NCBI GenBank assembly: GCA_023410675.1
Contig: JAEYPM010000020.1
Location: 1-23,521, forward strand
Direction of reading: 5' to 3'
DNA from: Bacillota bacterium
Lineage (GTDB): Bacteria > Bacillota > Clostridia > Lachnospirales > Cellulosilyticaceae
Length of the DNA: 23,521 nucleotides
Position numbers and translations under genes: made by a program. The notes under the pieces are model-generated. The model was not told the origin of the DNA. It searched no databases and saw nothing but the letters and a program-made list of their open reading frames with translations. Positions 1 through 7,122 of the stretch are shown here, piece by piece (position 1 is the stretch's first letter; every line of letters starts with the position of its first letter).

Positions 1-30
1 CATCCACTCTACGCTCTTAGTAGCTTGACC
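1..30 (-). rRNA. 23S rRNA, 5' end only (partial, runs off the left edge)
   Basis: Read on the minus strand, bases 30 to 1 give GGTCAAGCTACTAAGAGCGT followed by AGAGTGGATG. This matches the conserved start of bacterial 23S rRNA (GGTcAAG..A..AAGgGCg.agGGTGGATG), especially the clostridial form. The exact mature 5' end is uncertain by a base or two. Only about 30 nt are present; the rest lies beyond position 1. No 16S 3' end (anti-Shine-Dalgarno region) occurs upstream, that is at higher coordinates. The call rests on motif recall, but the run of conserved positions is long enough to make chance unlikely. Confidence 0.85.
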
Positions 31-199
31 TATTGGTCTTTTTATTTCAAAAATAATATCAATCAATAATATTATGCTTGGAATAAGTGCCTTGCTTTAT
101 ATCATTTCGGTTAAATTGTAGATTTAAATGTTTTTAAATCGCAATTTGTTTGATTGTGTTTAGTTTTCAATGTACAAAGTTAATCGCTAATGCTTAGAT
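31..199 (-). promoter_or_regulatory. rRNA leader with boxA-like element
   Basis: This is the stretch between the P2 promoter and the 23S start. At 160-179 the minus strand reads TTTGTACATTGAAAACTAAA, which resembles the boxA-type antitermination region found in Firmicutes rRNA leaders and 16S-23S spacers. A perfect 8-bp hairpin, GATTTAAA with loop at 129-132 and TTTAAATC, lies at 121-140. A short GACC-AATA-GGTC repeat abuts the 23S 5' end. No tRNA and no 16S sequence is visible. The antitermination role is inferred from resemblance. Confidence 0.5.
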
Positions 200-228
200 A
201 GTTTACCATTTATCTAGATATATGTCAA
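200..228 (-). promoter_or_regulatory. rRNA promoter P2
   Basis: The minus strand has TTGACA (223-228), a 17-bp spacer and TAAACT (200-205). The -35 is a perfect sigma-A hexamer and the spacing is optimal. It points towards the 23S gene and lies about 60 bp downstream of P1, as in the tandem P1/P2 arrangement common for rRNA operons. Confidence 0.65.
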
Positions 229-263
229 GTGCTTTTATGTTATAACTGACACTGACTTTATGA

Positions 264-293
264 ATTATACTAAATTTGCTCCCTAGTTGTCAA
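264..293 (-). promoter_or_regulatory. rRNA promoter P1
   Basis: The minus strand has TTGACA (288-293), an 18-bp spacer and TATAAT (264-269), both perfect sigma-A consensus hexamers. This is the best-scoring promoter by eye in the window and points at the 23S gene. Nothing else lies between it and the rRNA. Confidence 0.7.
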
Positions 294-360
294 TACTTAA
301 TTTATAGGGTTTATCTATAACTATTACAGAGAATAAATCATCCAAAAAATGCACAATAAA

Positions 361-487
361 ACTCATGGTATATTTGGAGTATGGTGATTAACAACCAAGA
401 ATAATATTCTAAACATAATACGCTAAACTTAATACAAGACATAATATTATTCTAAAGGAAAACATTCAACCAAATAAAACCATGAGT
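361..487. repeat. Imperfect long inverted repeat (MITE-like or structured element)
   Basis: Three paired blocks nest around one centre: 361-369 with 479-487 (ACTCATGG core), 372-377 with 470-475 (ATTTGG/CCAAAT), and a perfect 11-bp pair AGAATAATATT (398-408) with AATATTATTCT (443-453). It sits between the P1 promoter and the 3' end of the DUF45-family gene. No target-site duplication is evident and no ORF is inside. It could be a small non-autonomous element, or an RNA hairpin ending the upstream gene. The rest of the 31-542 gap holds only the rRNA promoters and leader. Confidence 0.45.
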
Positions 488-542
488 CAAAAAGACTATA
501 TCCCTAATTTAAAAAAGCATTATAGATAACACGAGTATTTAT

Positions 543-1238
543 CTATATTATAAGAAGTGCTCTGTTTTCTTCTATCCAAGTCATAGAATCTTTATAATTT
601 GGCAAAATACTTAATAACTTTTCATTAAACTGATCCGGATTATTTTTATAATTAATGTTGCATAGTGCACTGACTATAACATAATCTATTACATCTACTG
701 GAAGCATAGCTACACTAATATCTAGCATAACGTCATTGTCTGATACTCTTAACAAAGCATTTCTTAAATTCATAACTGAAACATTTCCTTGCTTCACATC
801 AAACATATGCTCATATATTTTGAGTCGTTCTTTAATTTTAACATCAAGTTTATCTTTGTACCAATTAATAAGTGCTGTTCTCATTTCAGCATCATTTTTA
901 GATGGTGCTTGAATAACAAATTTCCCTCTTACTAACTTTACTGTTATACTATCTAAACTTGAATCTTCTACAACTTCAACGCCATAGCTTTTACCTAGAT
1001 AGCTATATTGTTCTTTTAACTGCCTCGTTTGATTAAGTCGTCCCATTTTTTGAAGTTCTCTAATAATCCAAGGTGCATTCCCTTTGATTTTATCAACTAC
1101 AGTCATAACTTTTGTTCCTATAGGAGCTACTACATTTACTTGCCCATCATTTTCAACATGTATCGAAATAACATGTGTTTTTTTGTAAGCTAAATTATAG
1201 GATATTTTTAAACCTCCATATTCGAAACTAAGCTTCAT
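543..1238 (-). CDS. YgjP/DUF45 (M48-like) family protein with lost zinc-binding site, probable pseudoenzyme
   Basis: 231 aa, preceded by AAAGAGGT six bases before the ATG. The layout is that of YgjP-like (DUF45, WLM/SprT-like) proteins: an N-terminal beta-rich part with the 'V.VvAP.gt' motif near residues 35-40, then a C-terminal metallopeptidase-like helix region. In the family the end reads YVI.HEL.H followed by NHS..F and a LPdyK..r.WL segment. Here the frame is kept (DYVIVSALCN, then NNPDQF, then ILPNYKDSMTWIEEN), but the HExxH becomes S190-A191-L192-C193-N194. The third ligand His is N200. The usual 'RWGSCSSKG' motif is replaced by LRNALLRVSDND. The reading frame is intact, so this looks like a folded but catalytically dead relative rather than a decayed gene. 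Family assignment is by pattern; function is unknown. Confidence 0.75.
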   Translation of the reverse strand: MKLSFEYGGLKISYNLAYKKTHVISIHVENDGQVNVVAPIGTKVMTVVDKIKGNAPWIIRELQKMGRLNQTRQLKEQYSYLGKSYGVEVVEDSSLDSITVKLVRGKFVIQAPSKNDAEMRTALINWYKDKLDVKIKERLKIYEHMFDVKQGNVSVMNLRNALLRVSDNDVMLDISVAMLPVDVIDYVIVSALCNINYKNNPDQFNEKLLSILPNYKDSMTWIEENRALLII

Positions 1239-1623
1239 CTTATTACCTCTTTAAATTAATTTATTTTAATAAAAAAATACTTTATCCTAATCATAGCATT
1301 TCTCACTATAGAAATATTCATCCATATAAATAAGAAAGGATAAAATAAATTTTCATCACTCAAAATTGTTTCTGCCTAATTAATCCGCATAATATATTTG
1401 AGATTAAAATGTAGATTTTATAGGACTAGCCTACATTATTTTATATTAATATCAAACATTTAACAAGAGTTTCATTGTGATTTATTCAGTTTTATTTTGT
1501 TTTTATTAAAATTTACTATAGAAATCTCAAATTGCCCTAAACAAAAATAGATTTATGTTTTACTTAATTACTTTTTATGTTATAATTACTAATAATTAAC
1601 AATTTAAGAGGGGGGACATCATA
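1239..1623. other. Intergenic region between divergent genes, with one small inverted repeat
   Basis: This 385-bp AT-rich gap separates the DUF45-family gene (minus) from the Cys-rich gene (plus). It contains the plus-strand promoter at 1559-1586 and the two ribosome binding sites. A 7-bp inverted repeat, AATGTAG (1408-1414) with CTACATT (1431-1437), is followed by an AT-rich tract; no transcript is known to end there. I see no ORF with a ribosome binding site and no recognisable RNA gene. Confidence 0.4.
1559..1586 (+). promoter_or_regulatory. Promoter of the 130-aa Cys-rich gene
   Basis: TTTACT (1559-1564), a 16-bp spacer and a perfect TATAAT (1581-1586). TG at 1578-1579 makes an extended -10. 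The AGAGGGGGG ribosome binding site follows at 1608-1616, and the ATG is at 1624. Confidence 0.6.
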
Positions 1624-2016
1624 ATGAATTTGAATAGCTTTCAACTTGATATAGATAATTTCCTAATTAGAAATAGAAGTATACTTGATCAAATAACTAA
1701 GCTTAGTGATTCATGTGCAAGATTAAATAGACATATTTCAAAAGCTGCGACAACATGTGGCTGTATACGCATAGAAATAACTAAGCAACCTTATTCTGCA
1801 GATAATGCCATTTCTATAGATGATATTAAATCTCTTATGCAAACACACATTAAAGATTCTTTATGCTCAGAGTGCAAAGAATCAATAGAGAAAGATTTAG
1901 GAAGAATGCTTTTTTATATTGGTGCTATTGCAAATAGTTTTAATATTTCTTTAGATGAGGTGATAGAAAAAGAACACTTAGGCTTATCTATCCTTGGAAA
2001 ATATTCTTTAAGATAA
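1624..2016 (+). CDS. Conserved clostridial Cys-rich small protein (CGC and CxxC motifs, MazG-like tail)
   Basis: 130 aa, with a very strong ribosome binding site. There is no signal peptide or membrane segment. An N-terminal helix (about 1-40) leads to TTCGC (Cys45, Cys47), a variable linker, then CSEC (Cys81, Cys84) and a helical segment EKDLGRMLFYIGAIANSFN with 'SLDEVIEKE'. The last part resembles the helices of MazG-type nucleotide pyrophosphohydrolases but lacks their full EExxE/ExxD metal set. I recall clostridial proteins of the same length sharing the 'SCGC..' and 'LC..C...IEKE' signatures. They are sometimes labelled DUF1573, probably because of the CGC motif. Four paired cysteines suggest a metal or redox site. 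The gene converges on the NUDIX gene with 14 bp between stop codons. Function is unknown. Confidence 0.7.
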   Translation: MNLNSFQLDIDNFLIRNRSILDQITKLSDSCARLNRHISKAATTCGCIRIEITKQPYSADNAISIDDIKSLMQTHIKDSLCSECKESIEKDLGRMLFYIGAIANSFNISLDEVIEKEHLGLSILGKYSLR

Positions 2017-2030
2017 AACCATTATATCTA

Positions 2031-2522
2031 TTAATTATCATACCTAATAGTAGATACCATACCTCTTTGATAAACCTCATGCAATACAAAATTATTTTTT
2101 AAGTCTTCCCAAAACTGATATTTAAAAACAGGAGGATAAATAGGTATTTTTGATTGTTTAACTTCCTGTTCAGATACAAACCTACACTCTGTTATATACT
2201 GAATAGGTATTTCTGGATCATATCCCATTTTGACACTTTTTATATCATCTACTTCAGTAAGAAAAAACATGCCTAGGTGATGTGTATTAATACTATAGTC
2301 AACATACTCACTAACATAGATTAACTTCATCGGTCTACATTTCACATTACATTCTTCCTCTACTTCTCTTACAATAGTATCAATCACACTCTCTTCTGCT
2401 TCCATCCCTCCTCCTGGCAAAGTCCACCATTCAAATCCTGTTTCAGGATTTCTTTGTTTTAGGAGTAAAAGCTCATTCTTGTCATTTAAAATAATAGCTG
2501 CTGCTCTTGGCCTTAAATTCAT
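2031..2522 (-). CDS. NUDIX hydrolase
   Basis: 163 aa. A Nudix box spans about residues 38-60: G38, E44, then R52-E53-V-E-E56-E57, fitting GX5EX7REUXEEXGU except that the Gly near the end is Asn59. The preceding EWWTLPGGGME is typical. Such enzymes cleave nucleoside diphosphates linked to another moiety using Mg2+ held by the REVEEE glutamates; the substrate cannot be told from sequence. CGGAGGGG lies just before the ATG. It follows radA on the same strand after 145 bp and has its own possible promoter, so it may be a separate unit. In many Firmicutes disA occupies this position downstream of radA. Confidence 0.88.
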   Translation of the reverse strand: MNLRPRAAAIILNDKNELLLLKQRNPETGFEWWTLPGGGMEAEESVIDTIVREVEEECNVKCRPMKLIYVSEYVDYSINTHHLGMFFLTEVDDIKSVKMGYDPEIPIQYITECRFVSEQEVKQSKIPIYPPVFKYQFWEDLKNNFVLHEVYQRGMVSTIRYDN

Positions 2523-2563
2523 AATCCCCTCCGACCTATCTATCGTACTTAAGCATAGAAGTA

Positions 2564-2572
2564 ATTATATCA
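2564..2572 (-). promoter_or_regulatory. Possible extended -10 promoter of the NUDIX gene
   Basis: The minus strand reads TGA directly followed by TATAAT (-10 at 2564-2569), an extended -10. No good -35 hexamer is seen at 16-18 bp. It lies about 40 bp upstream of the NUDIX start codon. Confidence 0.35.
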
Positions 2573-2667
2573 TAGTTTGTGTTATAGAGAAACAATAAGA
2601 ATATGCATATAACATACATCACTATTGAATAGGAAAATGTCGTAGCGAAATATAGATGCATCATTTA

Positions 2668-4026
2668 TTACATGACTACACTTAGTGCTTCCTTCACATT
2701 ACTTACTCCAATTAACTTAATTCCTTTTATCGGAGGCATTTTGTCTAAATTGGCCTTAGGCAATATACATGTTTTAAAACCTAGCTTTGATGCTTCAATT
2801 GTTCTTTTTTCTGCCATATTAACTGCTCTTACCTCTCCTGTTAGCCCAGTTTCTCCAAATACAACTGTATAAGGATCAATACTAACATTTTTGTAGCTTG
2901 ATGCCATAGAAACAATAATCCCTAGATCTAAAGCAGGTTCATTTATTCGGAGTCCCCCTGCAAGATTGACATAGGTATCATAGTTACTGAGATCAATACC
3001 AGCTCTTTTATCTAATACCGCTATCAATATAGCCACTCTATTATAGTCGACGCCTGTTGCCATACGTCTTGGCATCCCAAAGTTCGTAAAGCTTGACAAT
3101 GCTTGTACTTCAACAAGCATTGGGCGTGTGCCTTCAACACAGCAACTAACGATAGATCCTGAGGCATCTAAAGCTCTTCCGCTTAGCATTATTTCAGATG
3201 GATTTTTTACTTCTTTAAGTCCCACATCTTGCATTTCAAAAACACCTATTTCATTTGTAGAACCAAATCTATTTTTAACGGCCCTTAGAATTCTGAAACT
3301 AGCATGTCTTTCTCCTTCAAAATACAACACAGTATCTACCATATGTTCTAATACTCTTGGACCTGCTAATGATCCTTCTTTAGTCACATGGCCAACAATC
3401 ATAATGCTTATGCCATAGTTTTTAGCTAAATTCATAAGCAAATGTGTACACTCTCTTACCTGACTAACACTTCCCGCTGCTGATGTAATGTCCTCGCAGT
3501 AAATGGTTTGAATTGAATCAATGATAACTAAATCTGGTTTCGATTCTGTGATAATATGTTTGATATTATTAATGTTTGTTTCCGCAAATAGGGACAGCTT
3601 TGGCGTAACAACATTTAGTCTTTGTGCTCTCATTTTAATTTGAGCTACTGACTCTTCTCCCGATACATAAAGTACATTTTTATCTTGATTTCCTATTGTC
3701 TCACATATTTGAAGTAGTAAGGTGGATTTCCCTATACCCGGATCTCCTCCAACGAGTATGAGTGAACCCTTTACAATGCCTCCTCCTAACACCCTATCTA
3801 GCTCTTCCATTTTAGTTTCTGTTCTTTCTTCTTCATACATCCTAACATCATTTAACTTTATTGGTGTATTTGAACTTGTAATCTTCCTATTTCGCTTTGT
3901 TTCTTCTATATTAATAACTTCCTCTACAAGACTACTCCACTCATTGCAACTTGGACATCTCCCAATCCATTTATTCGTTTGATATCCACATTGCTGACAT
4001 ACATATATTTGCTTCAGTTTTGCCAT
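2668..4026 (-). CDS. radA: DNA repair/recombination ATPase RadA (Sms)
   Basis: 452 aa, normal length for RadA. The order of domains is complete: a C4 zinc finger (C10, C13, C24, C27), a RecA-like core with Walker A GGDPGIGKST at 93-102 and Walker B VIID at 167-170, the RadA-specific KNRFG at 251-255, and a Lon-protease-like C-terminal domain from about 280 containing VFGETGLTGEVR. RadA promotes branch migration and strand extension during recombination. AAAGGAG precedes the ATG by six bases. In Firmicutes radA commonly follows clpC; here a 137-aa gene and a large hairpin intervene. That hairpin ends only 30 bp before the start codon, so radA is either expressed by read-through or from a promoter overlapping the hairpin. 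Confidence 0.97.
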   Translation of the reverse strand: MAKLKQIYVCQQCGYQTNKWIGRCPSCNEWSSLVEEVINIEETKRNRKITSSNTPIKLNDVRMYEEERTETKMEELDRVLGGGIVKGSLILVGGDPGIGKSTLLLQICETIGNQDKNVLYVSGEESVAQIKMRAQRLNVVTPKLSLFAETNINNIKHIITESKPDLVIIDSIQTIYCEDITSAAGSVSQVRECTHLLMNLAKNYGISIMIVGHVTKEGSLAGPRVLEHMVDTVLYFEGERHASFRILRAVKNRFGSTNEIGVFEMQDVGLKEVKNPSEIMLSGRALDASGSIVSCCVEGTRPMLVEVQALSSFTNFGMPRRMATGVDYNRVAILIAVLDKRAGIDLSNYDTYVNLAGGLRINEPALDLGIIVSMASSYKNVSIDPYTVVFGETGLTGEVRAVNMAEKRTIEASKLGFKTCILPKANLDKMPPIKGIKLIGVSNVKEALSVVM

Positions 4027-4056
4027 AGCTTGCTCCTTTTAGTTCTTAGGTCTATT

Positions 4057-4097
4057 TAAATTAAAGGCACACATTGAGTATGTGTGCCTTTAATTTA
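4057..4097 (-). terminator. Perfect 18-bp stem between the 137-aa gene and radA
   Basis: Bases 4057-4074 pair perfectly with 4080-4097 around a 5-nt loop (TGAGT). The core is AAAGGCACACAT / ATGTGTGCCTTT, flanked by TAAATT/AATTTA. On the minus strand the GC-rich core is followed by TTTAATTTAAATAG, so it may act as a rho-independent terminator or attenuator after the 137-aa gene. It starts four bases past that gene's stop codon. The T tract is interrupted, so partial read-through into radA is plausible. Confidence 0.65.
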
Positions 4098-4100
4098 ATA

Positions 4101-4514
4101 TTATTGTACCTTTTTTAATTGGATTGATTGCACTTCTTTACTACAGTCTACAGAAAAAATAACTTTGCCTGATACAGTTGATTTAATGTTACCTACCGTG
4201 ACATCACTAACTAATAATTTATATTCTGATTCAGGTTCTAGTTCCAATGTGACTTGGGTTGTTGCATAGCCTTCAGTCATAAAACTTACTTCTCTATCTG
4301 TAATTTTAAAATGATGAACAGCTGTCCCTGGAATAGACTCATAAACTAACGCACCATCTCTTTTTAATTTAGTAACTTCTTTAAAAGACTTAGCTTTATA
4401 GAGTCTACCATCTACTTCAAAGTCAACAACTTTTGTCTTCTCACTAAGCTCATAGTTGCCAAAGCTTAATGTTCCATCTTCTTCAACCCTAATAATTTCA
4501 TTTACAACAGCCAT
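4101..4514 (-). CDS. Conserved 137-aa beta-rich protein of clostridia (often labelled 'endosialidase')
   Basis: I place the start at the ATG at 4514 because GGAGGA lies seven bases before it. A longer frame begins at a TTG (4529) that overlaps this ribosome binding site and has none of its own. The protein begins MAVVNEIIRVEEDGTLSFGN and contains a PGTAVHHF motif near the middle. It looks all-beta, with no signal peptide, membrane segment or cysteine cluster. I recall close relatives of the same length in Lachnospiraceae and Clostridium carrying the label 'endosialidase'. I see no glycosidase active site to support that name. The gene lies between clpC and radA on the same strand. Function is unknown. 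Confidence 0.75.
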   Translation of the reverse strand: MAVVNEIIRVEEDGTLSFGNYELSEKTKVVDFEVDGRLYKAKSFKEVTKLKRDGALVYESIPGTAVHHFKITDREVSFMTEGYATTQVTLELEPESEYKLLVSDVTVGNIKSTVSGKVIFSVDCSKEVQSIQLKKVQ

Positions 4515-4616
4515 TACTAAATCCTCCAATATTTTATCTCTTTTTATCTCTTTTATAATATAATTATGAACCTTTGATATTAACTCTATTATACAATATA
4601 AAAGAATAAAAGTATA

Positions 4617-7064
4617 TTATTGTTTTATAAATATAACTTCATCATCTTGTATGTCTATTAAAACATTGTCGCCTTCTTTTAAATCGCCTTCTAAGATTTT
4701 ATCTGAAAGCTTATCCTCAATATAAGATTGTATGGTTCTACGCAGAGGTCTTGCTCCATATGCCTGATTATAGCCTTTTTCTACTAAAAAGTCTAAGCAT
4801 TTTGGTGTTAATGTTATATTTATTCCTACATTATAAGTTATTCTATTTAATAGGGACTTAATCATAATATCGGCTATTGAACGTATATGATCTGTTGTTA
4901 ATGGATGGAAAACTATTATTTCATCGACACGATTAACAAATTCTGGCCTGAAGAGTTTTTTCACTTCTTCCATAACATTCTTTTTCATGTCTTGATAATT
5001 CTTATTTGAATCATCGTTGCTTACAAAACCTAATTTTTTGGGTTCAATAATATTTCTAGCTCCGATATTTGATGTCATAACAATGATTGTGTTTTTGAAA
5101 TTAACTTTTCTTCCCCTGGAGTCTGTAATATGACCATCATCAAGTATCTGGAGTAAAATATTAAAAACATCGGGATGTGCCTTTTCTATTTCATCAAATA
5201 AAACCACAGAATAAGGTTTTTTTCTAATCTTTTCTGTAAGCTGACCACCCTCGTCATAACCTACATAACCAGGGGGTGAACCAATCATTTTAGATACTGT
5301 ATGTTTTTCCATATATTCAGACATATCAATTCTGATTATTGCACTATCATTTCCAAACATGGCTTCAGCTAACGCTTTTGTTAACTCTGTTTTACCAACA
5401 CCTGTTGGACCCAGAAACATAAATGAACCAATAGGTCTGTTAGGATCTTTTAGTCCTACTCTTCCTCTTCTAACTGCCTTAGATACAGCAATAACTGCTT
5501 CGTCTTGCCCAATGACCCTTTCATGTAAGATTTGCTCCAAGTTTTTAAGTCTTTCTGTTTCTTCTTGTGCAAGCTTCTTAACAGGTATATTGGTCCATGA
5601 GCTTACAACCTCTGCTATTTCTTCTTCTGAAACGATCTGATCAGTTCTAGTATGTTTTGAGTCCCATTCAATTTTTGAATTTGTGATCTTTTCTTTTATT
5701 TTATTTTCTTGTTGTTTAATTTCAGCAGCCTTTTCATATTCTTCGTTAGCTATAGCATTTTCTTTTTTTACAGCTAATTCTTCAAGTTGCTCTTCCAACT
5801 CTTTTATATTAGATGGAGATGTAAACGCCCTTAACCTAACTCTAGAAGCTGCTTCATCTAATAAGTCTATAGCTTTATCTGGCAAAAACCTGTCTGAAAT
5901 ATATCTGCTTGATAAAGCAACTGCAGCAACCAATGCATCTTCTGTTATTTTCACTTGATGATGGACTTCATATTTATCTTTAATGCCTTTAAGTATAGCT
6001 ATAGCCTCTTCTTCAACAGGTTCTTCAACTAATACTGGCTGAAAACGCCTTTCAAGTGCAGCATCTTTTTCAATATGCTTACGATACTCATCTAAAGTTG
6101 TTGCCCCTACTAACTGAATTTCTCCTCTTGAAAGCGAAGGCTTCAAAATATTGGATGCATCCATAGCTCCTTCTGCTGCTCCTGCACCTATAATTGTATG
6201 AAGTTCGTCAATAAACAAAATGACATCTCCACTATTTTTTACTTCCTCTAATACTTTGTTAATACGTTCTTCAAATTCACCCCTGTATTTTGTTCCTGAT
6301 ATCATACTTGATAAATCTAAAGAAACTACCCTACGATTTTTAAGTAAGTCTGGGATATTACATTCTACTATTTTTTGAGCAAGTCCTTCAACAACTGCTG
6401 TTTTCCCTACCCCAGGTTCCCCTACAAGACAAGGGTTATTTTTTGTTCTTCGAGATAATATTTGAATAACCCTTTCAATTTCTTTTTCTCTTCCTATAAT
6501 AGGGTCAAACTTATCCTCTCTTGCCATCTGAGTTAAATCTCTACTATATTTATCAAGTGTAGGCGTCTTAGAATGCTTTGCTCTACTATCTTGTTTTGCA
6601 GCATTGAAAGGAGATTCTCCTTTTTCTCCTTTACCAAGCATCATTGTTTCTAGCAACTCACTAAGTTTATTAATATCTACGCCAAGAGTTTCTAAAATCT
6701 GCACAGCTATACAATTTTTCTCTTTAAGTAAAGCCCAAAGAAGGTGCTCTGTACCAATGACATTCGTTCCCATTTGTCTGCACAACTGTCCACTGATATC
6801 CATAACTTTTTTAGCTCTTGGGGTATATTCTCTTGGAATTCCGATAGGAACCCTACCTATTCCAATAATATCTTTTATTTTTTCAGTCAAATTCTCTTCT
6901 ATAACGCCTTGATCTTCCAGTGCCCGCTGTGCTACTGATGGTCTAGCATGGATAAGTCCTACCAATAAATGTTCTGTTCCTAAATATCCATGTCTAAATT
7001 GCTGCGTAATATACTCTGCATGACTTATAGCCTGCTGTGCCTGAATTGTTATTCTCCACTGCAT
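4617..7064 (-). CDS. clpC: ATP-dependent Clp protease ATP-binding subunit ClpC
   Basis: 815 aa, close to the 810 of Bacillus ClpC. An N-terminal pair of Clp-N repeats (about 5-140) is followed by AAA domain D1 with Walker A GEPGVGKT (215-222) and Walker B ILFIDE (282-287). A UVR-type coiled middle segment (about 425-460) follows, then D2 with GPTGVGKT (552-559) and VVLFDE (620-625). LGF at 678-680 fits the ClpP-docking loop. ClpC unfolds substrates for ClpP and, in Firmicutes, handles McsB-marked and MecA-delivered proteins. AGGAGAGGG precedes the ATG. Unusually, ctsR, mcsA and mcsB are not upstream; a zinc-ribbon coiled-coil gene lies 58 bp away instead. No CtsR box or CIRCE element is visible. 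Confidence 0.97.
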   Translation of the reverse strand: MQWRITIQAQQAISHAEYITQQFRHGYLGTEHLLVGLIHARPSVAQRALEDQGVIEENLTEKIKDIIGIGRVPIGIPREYTPRAKKVMDISGQLCRQMGTNVIGTEHLLWALLKEKNCIAVQILETLGVDINKLSELLETMMLGKGEKGESPFNAAKQDSRAKHSKTPTLDKYSRDLTQMAREDKFDPIIGREKEIERVIQILSRRTKNNPCLVGEPGVGKTAVVEGLAQKIVECNIPDLLKNRRVVSLDLSSMISGTKYRGEFEERINKVLEEVKNSGDVILFIDELHTIIGAGAAEGAMDASNILKPSLSRGEIQLVGATTLDEYRKHIEKDAALERRFQPVLVEEPVEEEAIAILKGIKDKYEVHHQVKITEDALVAAVALSSRYISDRFLPDKAIDLLDEAASRVRLRAFTSPSNIKELEEQLEELAVKKENAIANEEYEKAAEIKQQENKIKEKITNSKIEWDSKHTRTDQIVSEEEIAEVVSSWTNIPVKKLAQEETERLKNLEQILHERVIGQDEAVIAVSKAVRRGRVGLKDPNRPIGSFMFLGPTGVGKTELTKALAEAMFGNDSAIIRIDMSEYMEKHTVSKMIGSPPGYVGYDEGGQLTEKIRKKPYSVVLFDEIEKAHPDVFNILLQILDDGHITDSRGRKVNFKNTIIVMTSNIGARNIIEPKKLGFVSNDDSNKNYQDMKKNVMEEVKKLFRPEFVNRVDEIIVFHPLTTDHIRSIADIMIKSLLNRITYNVGINITLTPKCLDFLVEKGYNQAYGARPLRRTIQSYIEDKLSDKILEGDLKEGDNVLIDIQDDEVIFIKQ

Positions 7065-7122
7065 GTGTCCCTCTCCTTACTGCTTTCTAAAGTAGTTCTA
7101 AAGGATAAATGATCCCGTTTTG

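Noticed and set aside
31..542. Possible 16S-23S spacer carrying a tRNA or the 16S 3' end
   Set aside because: No anti-Shine-Dalgarno region, no CCTCCTT-type 16S end and no cloverleaf with a T-arm motif could be found; two promoters occupy the space instead.
1408..1437. Inverted repeat AATGTAG/CTACATT as a terminator
   Set aside because: No gene ends nearby on either strand; kept only as a remark in the intergenic entry.
7065..7122. CtsR box or CIRCE element before clpC
   Set aside because: No GGTCAAA-type direct repeat or TTAGCACTC-N9-GAGTGCTAA repeat is present here or before the zinc-ribbon gene.
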